From Ectocarpus siliculosus (taxonomy: Eukaryota > Sar > Phaeophyceae > Ectocarpales > Ectocarpaceae), in the NCBI GenBank assembly GCA_000310025.1, contig FN649727.1, positions 4,781,621 through 4,845,620 on the forward strand: a stretch of 64,000 nt of DNA, given 5' to 3'. The notes under the pieces are model-generated. The model saw nothing but the letters and a program-made list of their open reading frames with translations, ran no database searches and was not told the DNA's origin. Position numbers and translations under genes: made by a program. Below, one piece after another: positions 51,298 to 60,858 of the stretch; position 1 is the first letter of the stretch, and every line of letters begins with the position of its first letter.

Positions 51298-52062
51298 AAG
51301 CGTTCTAAACTCACTGTTTTGGTGCGCCAACATGCACAAAAGCGTCATTTCTCGCGTTTTTCCCTCTTTTCGGACAAAACTACAGCAGCACCGGCCCCAG
51401 ACACAACATTCACCACTACTGCTGCGTGTGTCCACCGCTGTGCCCACTGTTATGTGCTCCCACAAGATGTCGTGCGTCCTACACTGACTGCTGTCTCCCA
51501 CCATGTAGCGTGCAATCTCGCTGCAACACAGCAGTACTGCTGTATGCAGGCGTGGGTCTGGATGAAAGCTTGTCGCGATGATGGCAGCGACCCCAGCGCC
51601 TCCGCCACCAGACAACAAACAACATTGCACACTACTATTGTACAGCTGTGTGTGCTGTGTGCTCACACACTGACTGCTGTGTGCTGGGGTGTCGACACGC
51701 TGGTGTCAGCAAGGAGCGAAACACCAACAACGGCCTTCATGTGTGTCACGCGTTCTAAACTCACCGTTTTGTTCTGCGCCAACATGCACAAGAAGAGCGT
51801 CATTTCTCGCGTTTTTCCTCTTTTCGGACAAAACAACAGCAGCATCACCCAAGCGGCCCCAGACACAACATTCCACACTACTGCTGCGTGTGTCCACTGT
51901 GTCCACTGTTGCTATGTGCTTTGCTGTGCTTTGGGGTGTAACATTGCACACTATGTACAGCTGTGTGTGCTGTGTGCTCCCACACTGCTGTGTGCTCACA
52001 CACACTGACTGACACTGGGGTGTCGACACGCTGGTGTCAGCAAGGAGCGAAACAACCCCAAC
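51298..52062 (+). repeat. Imperfect tandem duplication of about 400 bp
   Basis: The block CGTTCTAAACTCACTG ... GTCATTTCTCGCGTTTTTCC ... CACTACTGCTGCGTGTGTCC ... GGTGTCGACACGCTGGTGTC occurs at 51298-51715 and again at 51748-52045, with indels and an internal loss in the second copy. Confidence 0.85.
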
Positions 52063-53072
52063 CAACATGTGAGGGGGCACGCGAACAAAGAAAACGTTAC
52101 GCAAATTTCGCACGATCGATCGTGTTTGTTTGTATGTCACCGCCCAGCACATCCATATCACGACATATTATGGTGTGCCGCGTCGACCGTGTCTCTTTCC
52201 CTTGCAATGGCCCCAAAGAAGAAAGTCAGGACAATTTGTGGCAGGCAGGAACGACAAGGAAATAACCCGCAACTTCTTCAGCGCCGAAAGTAGTAAGGAC
52301 GAGAAAACCACCCGTCGTGCTTCCTGCTCCACCGCACGAACAACCTGCAGTCGTGCCAGCCCGCCATCATACAGAAACGGGAGAGCAAGAAGCTCCACAG
52401 GTCGCCGGCAAAGCGCGCTAGGTCGTCTTGATGACGACTCATCATCTGTTGCTTTTTTTGCATTTCGACTACAATTTTGTAGTAGGATATTTTTTGCTGG
52501 TTGGTGTAGTAATGTTTTTTAGCACCCCCCACCCTATGCCACGCCATACACATACAATGTTCATACGGCCTTTCTTATTAATTATCGGTTCGGATTTTTT
52601 TTTTTACACTCCGCGCCACGCGTGCGTCCGTGCGTGCGCGCTTTTTTCCCGGTTTGTTTACCAGCCGTCTTATATAGCTGCCTCCCCTTCTTTACGGCGT
52701 GGTCCTATTCCTTTGTAGTATGTACGTTTCCCTTATTAGCTGTTCTGTTGTTGTTATCGTCTTCCTTTCTTTACGATTGATTCTGATTTTTAGGGGGTTC
52801 TTTTCATGCAGCAAGCAACTCGTTTTTTCCATTTGCCCATTTTTCTTTTTGTCTTTTTTTTGCGGTTGGTTCGGAGATATTTATCTGTTGTTTTTTCGCA
52901 CCACGCTTGCGTGCGTGCGTTCCTTTTCCCAGGTTTTATTCGCGGGCTTCGGGCTTGCTTCCCGCAATATTATATGTCCTTACTTACTTCTTGTCCTTTC
53001 GACGTGCGTGCGTGGTGGATGAATGATGAATGAATGATTTCTTCTTTTTCATTATATATACCACACTCACTC

Positions 53073-53094
53073 TACTACTATTACTACTGCAGCA

Positions 53095-53134
<40 letters not shown>

Positions 53135-53152
53135 TTACTACTACTACTGCTG
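53073..53152 (+). repeat. (CTA)n microsatellite
   Basis: Mostly perfect CTA/ACT units with a few interruptions. Confidence 0.95.
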
Positions 53153-53807
53153 TTGTTACTCCTGTACGCAGTGCCGGCGTTGTTGTTGTTCGAATAGACT
53201 ACGAGAACTTCATTCAGCAAAAAAATGGGTAAAAACAATCAATTGGGGAAGCAGCCGTGGGCACACGGCAATCTATGAGCAAAATTGACTGGTACATTCT
53301 TTTGTCAGCCTCATACACTGCAGTAGAACACCGATCTGACGGCGGATGTGCAGATGTGTGCTGTATATGTAGCGACATGATGACGGACTTTGCGGGCGTC
53401 ATACTGCAGGAACTCCAAAGGAACACGGTGAGGTCCTTTTCTTCATGAAACATTTGGCAAGTGAACCACACGTTCTTCAGAGAACTCGATCCTCTGTCCA
53501 ATTCCTACTGTTGGACAGCAGACAGCAAAGTTTCTATGATATATATTTGTATTATTAGGAAAGACTACAAGTACCTGTTTGAGATATAACCACAACAACT
53601 ACAGGAGTAGTCGAACGGGATGTTCTTGTTTTTTTGGAGTCTGCTGTATCCTACGTAATCATCGCCAAAGTACCGAGAGACCTGCATTCATTGTAGTCAT
53701 GGCCACGGAGTAGCCTTGTTCCACGACAAACTACAGTAGCATTGACCAAAAGGAAAGCGAGAGTGGAGGGGAGGCTGGGTGGCTGTTTGGAAAGAGGAGA
53801 GAGGGCG

Positions 53808-53843
53808 TGACGGTGTGACGTGTGACGTGTTGACGTGTGACGC
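53808..53843 (+). promoter_or_regulatory. Cluster of TGACGT motifs upstream of CRY-DASH 2
   Basis: Perfect TGACGT at 53816-53821, 53823-53828 and 53831-53836, flanked by TGACGG at 53808 and TGACGC at 53838. This is the ACGT-core bZIP site, and aureochromes, the stramenopile blue-light bZIP receptors, are known to bind TGACGT. The cluster is 334 nt upstream of the CRY-DASH 2 ATG. Function here is inference. Confidence 0.5.
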
Positions 53844-53850
53844 CGCTTAT

Positions 53851-53887
53851 GTCGGCGCAGTATAAGCGCCGCTTATACTGCGCCGAC
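53851..53887. repeat. Perfect 18-bp inverted repeat (hairpin)
   Basis: Arms GTCGGCGCAGTATAAGCG and its exact reverse complement, separated by one base. Immediately downstream of the TGACGT cluster and upstream of CRY-DASH 2. Confidence 0.85.
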
Positions 53888-54176
53888 GGGACTGTCCGCA
53901 TATTCCGCCGCATTATGCGGCGCAATTGCACAGCACTTGCTAATTGTAGTAGCCTCAGCAAGAGCAGAGACACAGAGACACCGGCAGAACCACGCGTGTG
54001 TTCCCGCAGAGTCTACCTGCGCTTTGCACACAGAGTAGTAGGGGGAGAAGTGCTACCAACCATATTTCGCTTTGGCTGGTGGCACCGCTTCCCAAGCTAC
54101 AAAAAAAAACTCCGGTACAAACGGCGCAGCCGGCGGGGCCAATTGGTTCGACGGGTCGAGAGCCAAAGGTGCTGTC

Positions 54177-57100
54177 ATGGCGAGTATGGTGGCAACTAGC
54201 TTGACCGCTGGTGGTGCTAGTGGTATCGCCCGAGGTGATACCATTGGGGTTGTGTGGTTCAAGTGCACAGACCTGCGGTTGGAAGATCACGAGCCTCTTG
54301 CCTTGGCTCACAGGAACAGCTCGCACGTAGCTCACGTTTTCTGCATCGACGATCGATGGTTTGGGCACAGCAGGTGAGGCGTCTCGGCGATCCGCGGGCG
54401 CCTCAGTGGCGCCTCGAGAGCGAGTCGAGTCGAGCACAGAACTCCAGGGAGGAATATCTCAGTTCTACCACTTGCCAAGTTGATCAAAATAATGGTGCAG
54501 TGTGTGTTGGCGGTGACTCGTGCACATTGTGTTTCTTGGTAGAGAGGTAGAAGCAAGCACGCACATCCGTTACGGAAACATGTCTCTCTTCTTCCTTTCT
54601 CTGAGCTTGATTTTTTGCTCTGTACACCCTACAACAAGAAGCGGACTCAACGCATAGGCGCATGTAGGCAACATAAAGTGCGGATGTACATCTGCATACC
54701 ATGGGTTATGTAGTATCAGCTGATAAATGTAGCAAGCCTTTTCCTCGATCCTTGGATGGGCGTGGAGATACAGAGTAGGAGGCGGAGTGGACTCAGGCAT
54801 GCAAACGGCCGGTGGGCCACTACTTACTACGTTCATGGTGGTTCATGGTAGGATGGTGTGATCACCTCTGAAAGTACAGCCTGTATGCAAATGATCGCCA
54901 CATGTATTAGATAAAGTTAGACCATCTGACCAGTCAACGGTTGACCAGTCAACGGTTGACTGGTCAGATGGTCTAATTTTATCTTGTAATCTGACATACT
55001 TCCGGATGTAATGATACAACTACAGAAGAACTAATTCACATGCCTCGCCGTCAATCTTTGGCCGTTTCGTTAGTATAACCGACCTAGGACATGCCTTCCC
55101 CACCCACCGGCTTCACCGCGCCACATTGTCGGCAAACACAGGCGTGGAACGCGAAGGATGTCCGCGGCGCGCTGCCGCTTCCTCCTCGAAAGCGTCGCCG
55201 ACCTGCAAACCCGCCTTAGAGCGAAAGGGTCCGACCTGTTGATACGGCGTGGGCACCCCGAGAACGCCATCCCGGCCGTCGCCGCAAGGCTGGGAAGCGG
55301 GGCTTCAGCGGTGACCGTCTACGCTCACCCCGACCTTTGTTCCGAGGAGAACGACGTGCACGCGGCCGTCAAGTCGGCGTTGTCACTGGTAGGGTCTGCG
55401 GGCGGTGTTGGTGGCGATGCAACTGGTGTGTCCGTGACGGAGGTGTGGGGCAACACGTTGCACGATCCTTCCGACCTGCCGTACGATTTTCCGAACGGCT
55501 TGCCGGAGGTATTTACGCCGGTGAGTTGGATCCAATGAGGCCATTGTTGGGGTCTTTGCGAGATGGGACGAGGTGTGACGTGTTCAACTGTTGTGCACGT
55601 AATATTCGAGCAGATTGATGTGTTGCTCCCCAATCAAGCCCCCTCATATGTGTGCAATCCTACTGTAGGGCATACTCTACGGTATCATCTACAATGTGTT
55701 CAGAATTGCTCCTTGTTGGTGTATTCGTTCGGTGTGAAAATATGCGACAAAAAACTGGCGATTTGCCTCCGGCCCCATACAGACCTGACCATCGAAGTCA
55801 CCCACCGGCTGGCTTGCCTCATCCTCCCCTCCTCCCTCACACCTCTGACCGATGCTTTCGTGTCCCAATGCACGCAGTTTCGGAAAGCCGTGGAGCCAAA
55901 TTGCAAGATACGATCGCCGGTGCCCCTGCCAAGCCCTTTCCGCCCCCTTCCCGCGGGCCTGCACGACAACGCCGTCACCCCAACCCTAACCGTAGCGATC
56001 CCCACGACGGAAGAGCTGGGCCTCGGCACGGCGCCCGAGCGAGACGCCAGGTCCGTGCTTCACTTTATCGGGGGCGAGACGGCGGGGCTCAGGCGCGTCC
56101 AAACGTATATCTGGGAGGAGGATCACCTGCGCGAGTACAAGGTGACCCGCAACGGCCTGCTCGGGGGCGGCTTCTCGTCCAAGTTCTCGCCGTGGCTGGC
56201 CCTTGGGTGCCTCTCCCCCAGGACGATCGTCAAGGAGGTCAGGGTCGGTAGTGGACGGTGTGTTGCCCTATTACGTAGCGCTCGGGCTGTTGTTTTTCCC
56301 TTGCACGGGGTTTACTTTCTTGAGACACCCGGCGACTCGTGTGAGCTAGGTTTTTTTGGAGGGAGGGGTGGCGGCAGTTGACTGCACGAGATGCTCCTAA
56401 TTCTGCAACTGGCGGCGTATGTATGTAGGTACCCACGGGAATAGCTGGAGATTGAAGAGCAGTCAACCACGAAGAAACGCATGCCTGCGTTCAGCGCTCA
56501 GCTCAGCAGTTGACAGCAGCAGACCCCCCTCATTTTTCGAGCGCATCCGCCCCGCTTGTCTTCACGGCGCCTCTCTCTTCCATAGATCAGGAAGTACGAG
56601 ACGGACCGAATCGCGAACGACTCCACCTACTGGCTCATCTTCGAGCTCCTCGTGAGGGACTTCTTTCGCTACAGCGCCGTCAAGTACGGCAATGCCATCT
56701 TCCACCTGGGTGGCTCGCGACGCGACTCCGACAGGCAGACTTGGCGGGACGACGCTGGCCTCTTGGCGGCTTGGAAGGAGGGCAGGACTGGGTACCCGTT
56801 CGTCGACGCCAACATGCGGGAGCTCAAGGCCTCCGGGTTTATGTCCAACAGGTGGGGATCTTTTGTGTCCCTTGTTTTGCGGCTTTCGCCGAGGCGATTT
56901 GACCGCTTCCGTAGGCGTTGCTAGACAACTCTCTGAGCCTCCGAGCAACGGTTTCCCATGGGCTTTGCGAAAAGACACGAAAGCGGCAGTAACATCAGGA
57001 GCGCCGACCAGGCATCTAAAACACTTTCGCCCCGTTGTGCTTTTGAAGGAGAGAAACCAAAGCGAGATCGTGGTCGGAGGGCATGAAGCCCGGTGTGGAA

Positions 57101-59433
57101 GCGCTCATCTTACAACGTCAGGAGATTGCTCGCGGAATAAGATTGGCTGATTGACCCCATCATTTCCAAGTCTAGACTTGTGTAGACCCTCGAGAACGGC
57201 TATCATCACTATTATATTAGTACATAGTGTTCGTTTGTACCGTACCACAACCGTGCCGCCCACGAAATCCCTACCGGAAGGGGGCGACAGGTGGTGGCGA
57301 GTTTTTTCACGAAGGATCTCGAGATGGACTGGAGGCTAGGGGCGGAGCACTTCGAAGAGTACCTCTTGGACTACGACCCGGCGTCCAACTACGGAAACTG
57401 GAACTACGTGGCCGGCGTTGGCTTCGATCCTCGAGAGGATCGCTATTTTAGCGTGAGCTGAGAATAGTGATACATTTTACGTTTGTCTTCTGCCGTACCT
57501 TGCCGTGCATACCCAACAAATTCGTGGGCTTGCCTCCCGCCTCTCTCGCTGCACTCTATGCGGTGCTATTTTTCTCTCTATGTCGTACCGTTCTCGCAAA
57601 TTCTCGGCCGGGACGACCTGTTTATGGCCTGTCCAGGAGAATCTCGCTTTTGGTCTAACACCTCGGTTGTCTTCGGGTGTACCGCTCAACCCAGCCATGC
57701 ATGTGAACTTTGAACATGATGGGTGTCTCAAGTACATTCGGGCCGGAGGAACACCGCAATTTCGGCACAAAGAAACGTGGCTCAGCATTGCTACGTCTTA
57801 GTCGACGTTCATACCCAACAGTCGTGAGGGGGAAACCCCTCAAAAACACTTATTTCCCCGTCCGTCCGCATGGATGGGTCTCCTCCAACAAACCTGAACC
57901 AATCAGGTCGAAAAGCAGGCGAGGACGTACGATGCCGACGGCGACTACGTGCGACACTGGTTGCCGGAACTAGCCATGCTAACAACGGAAGCTCTCCAGG
58001 TACCCGTACGCTTTAGGCTGTTATCACCTTGACATCTTGACGATGTCGGTCGACCCGTGCCCCGGTACTTAGATTTCTTGTGTATACTTTACCGAGTACG
58101 TCGACAGCAGGTGTAGGTTTGGGGTCACATTCTTTATGCGTCGATGGCCTGAGAGCGCTTACAGGTTTAGGCGTGCTGATTGATAAGTAAGGGCAACGCC
58201 GCGATTCGCACGGCAACGGTGGGCGCGATAAAACTGGAAAATGCAGTCCATTACATGGGCGTACGATACCACGTAAGCTGCCTGTCTGTGGTCATAATCC
58301 GTGCGTAGCCCAAAATGGCGATACCGAACCGTTTCGTGTCGCAAGCTTTGGTGCGCGGGACTCAGCTAGGCCTCTCCCCGCCCCATCACTCCGCCACACA
58401 GCTCCCGTTCAACCTCCCCAGGAGTTTGTTCATGGGGCAGCTCCTCCCTGGGAAAAACCCCCCCCCCTTTCCCTTGCAGGCCCTGACCCCCCCCCCCCCC
58501 CCTGCCCCCCCCGGTGTTTGTCATCGGGGTTGGGTTTTCGTCGCTTGGCAACGACGTTGTAAAACAAGCCAATTCACTTCGTGAACTCGGCAACCAGGTT
58601 ACCGTTTTTTTTTTTTTACCTCGTTTTTTTTTTGGCGGTAACCATAATGGTGGTCGAGTAGATCATGTTGTGCGGGGTCGAGAAACCTCACTCCGCGCAA
58701 CGGGGGATGATCGTACCACGTTGTGTGAAAATGGTCAAGCTTCCTCGAGGCAGTTACACAGTGCTTATAACTGTCCCTGGAAGTGAAAGCACCAGAAAAT
58801 AAATTAAGTCATACGTAGCTGTCATCCGTACGCAAGGAAGTAAGCACAAGATGCCGAACACCCTTAGCAGGATGCAGCTCACCCTTCATGCGACTCGCCA
58901 AATACCTCACGGCGCTTCGCGCTTGGTGATGTGAGAGCCTGGTCCGGTGAGAACCCGGCGTGCTCCGTCCCGGCTTTGTAGGGATGCGAGGTCAATGGTC
59001 AAACGACTACGGCATGCACGACTATGAGTACACCCCCCCCCCCCCCCCTGCCCCCTTTTTGAAGTGAAAACCTGGTCCGGGGAAAACCCGGCGTTCTCCG
59101 TCCCGGCTTTGTACATGGGGATGCGAGGTCAATGGTCTAACGACTACAGGCATCCACGACTGGGAGTACAACTCCCCCCCACCCCCCCCCTGTTCCTGGC
59201 CCTTCCAACGTGATGTCGCGCCCGCTGTTGGGCAACCGAAACACAAGCAGTCTGCCGGGGGAATCACGGCAACACTGAGGGAAGTACACTCGGTACCGAC
59301 GAGTGTCTACCCCGACCCTGTCGTCCCGCTCAAGTTTATGATGCCCAAAGAAGGCAAGGGTACAACTGGGAGGGCCGGCGGTAAGGGTGGTGCAACGGGC
59401 GGCAAGAAGAGTGCAAGGAAGGTGGACAAATAA
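54177..59433 (+). CDS. CRY-DASH: CRY-DASH cryptochrome/photolyase, copy 2, diverged paralogue
   Basis: Exons 54177-54373, 55142-55520, 55878-56237, 56586-56851, 57281-57452, 57907-57999 and 59251-59433 give 549 residues. Splice positions and phases equal copy 1. Seen: [76 protein letters not shown] and [16 protein letters not shown]. The electron-transfer Trp triad is kept (RQTW, MDWRLG, GNW). Two changes stand out: the lesion-stacking Trp of ELLWRDFF is Val335 (GTG at 56652), and SNWGNW is SNYGNW. No signal or transit sequence is seen. The open frame upstream of ATG 54177 has a stop at 54039 and no ATG, although an unseen 5' exon is possible. The C-terminal tail is shorter and Gly/Lys-rich ([18 protein letters not shown]). 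The last intron (1.25 kb) contains a 521-bp repeat. Confidence 0.93.
54909..54984. mobile_element. 76-bp foldback element in CRY-DASH 2 intron 1
   Basis: Long palindrome: left arm AGATAAAGTTAGACCATCTG and right arm its near-complement, with an internal repeat GACCAGTCAACGGTTGAC. Same size and layout as 9908-9982. Confidence 0.8.
58513..59033 (+). repeat. 521-bp dispersed repeat (copy B) in last intron of CRY-DASH 2
   Basis: Same length as 45299-45819 and nearly identical, from GGTGTTTG(T/C)CATCGGGG to CTATGAGTACAC, and followed by poly-C in both places. Inserted in a different intron than copy A. Confidence 0.93.
59066..59170 (+). repeat. Diverged solo copy of the 99-bp terminal repeat
   Basis: CCTGGTCCGGGGAAAACCCG, CCCGGCTTTGTA, ATGCGAGGTCAATGGTCTAA and CGACTGGGAGTACA occur in the same order as in the other copies, with a small insertion. 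Confidence 0.8.
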
Positions 59434-60858
59434 AACCTGACGCGAGGCGGGTGGCAAGTTGAACAGTGGGAAACCTGCGGTTGGAAGATGTGGTGGTGGC
59501 GGCGGTGGTGGAGAGGAGGAGGCAGACACAAGTTTAGTACTGCTGTGGTATGCGAGTGCATGTATGTGTAGATGGGGCTGGCACGTCCACAGCCCTTCCG
59601 TGGCATCCCACCGCCAACAAAAAATGCTGTGCTGTAGAGTATAGATAGATAGAATATGCAGTCTCGCTGCAGCAAGATGATATGCAACGTGTTTTTGTGC
59701 GTTAGACCAACTACCGGATGTATGTATGTACGTAGTCTGGCATGCAGTCGCCGGGCCAAAATTGGACAGAGAGAGCCAGCCGCTTTGTGAATGTATTGCT
59801 GTAATGGTTGGCAAACACAAACCCGTGAGCGTGTCATGAGCTCTCGCTGTTGTTGCTGATGTACTCCGAATTTATGCACGGAGTATTGAGGCAAACACTG
59901 AAAATCTGTTGATGTTACTGGATGCCTACTGCTGTACAAGTATGTAGGTGCAAAACCTATGTAGACTAGGTTGTGGCAACACATACATGTAGACTACATA
60001 GGCGCATATATTTGCACATGTGCGGCAAAACCGCCGGGCCGGCCTCCATCTGGCACTACTGCCGCAGCGATACACATGCTGCTTGTGGACACAACAGACA
60101 AAACCCGACACTACTGCCGCCGCGATACACACACTTGTGGACACAACAGACAGACAAAATCCGGCGCTACCTACAACTGCTGCCGTATACGCGCTTTTTT
60201 TAGAAAACGCAACCGACAAAAGAACATTCCCAACAGACAACAGAACAATGACGAATTGAAATTCAATGTCAAACTCTAACCAAACACGAAGGAATGGACG
60301 CCGCGGGGTATATCTTTTGTTCCTGCAACGGTAAAAGATCCGAAAAAACTGACTGTTTACAAGTGCGGAGTTAAGAGCTGTTGATGAAAAGACAACAGCT
60401 TGCCGGCCATTCTTTCCAGCAACTGAAACATGTTTATTTGCTGCTGCTGCAGCGTTCCACTTTTCAAACTTTAGTTTTGTGGCGCATCACAAATGCGTAT
60501 GTGTGTGGAAAGTGCTGACTACACCGGCTGCAGCAAACTGAGATAAAACATGGCACATTACAGCAGGACCGTAATGGAGGTCTCCAACAGCGAGCGGCGC
60601 GTTGACACCACGAGGAATCGCGGAGAAACTTCCGGGACACGGGGGGGTGGTGAGAACTACCGGACAAAAAATCTAAACGACCAAAAACAGGATCTTTCGG
60701 AATTGTTTCGTGTATCCGCTCAACGCACCTCTCGCCACCACAACCACCACTATCCTCCTCCCCCACTTCCTCTCACACCATCCACTCTCCCCACTGCTTC
60801 CTCCCTCAGCCAGTCCTTCCTCGACCTACAGCACGCAGCCTACCCAACCCCATACGCA
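59434..60858. other. Intergenic, no gene seen
   Basis: About 1.4 kb between CRY-DASH 2 and the GH114 gene. It includes a GGTGGTGGCGG run at 59487-59510 and a two-unit direct repeat at about 60056-60165. An open frame from 60550 runs in frame into the GH114 start, but its translation (His/Pro-rich) looks like 5' UTR. Confidence 0.6.
60056..60165 (+). repeat. Two-unit direct repeat of about 55 bp
   Basis: CTACTGCCGC.GCGATACACA followed by CTTGTGGACACAACAGACA occurs twice in succession. Confidence 0.8.

Larger units (their letters stand above)
50504..53807. other. Repeat-rich region between the two CRY-DASH genes
   Basis: About 3.3 kb with no supported gene. It contains a tandem array at 51040-51165, a duplicated block at 51298-52062, GT/CGTG-rich stretches near 52620 and 52905, and a CTA microsatellite at 53073-53152. 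Open frames here are translations of these repeats. Confidence 0.65.

Noticed and set aside
53073-53152. Possible CRISPR-like array or poly-Tyr/Ser protein
   Set aside because: Simple CTA trinucleotide repeat without spacers.
60550-60858. In-frame extension upstream of the GH114 start
   Set aside because: Would bury the clear signal peptide at 60859. The translation is Arg/Asn then His/Pro-rich with no conservation signal.
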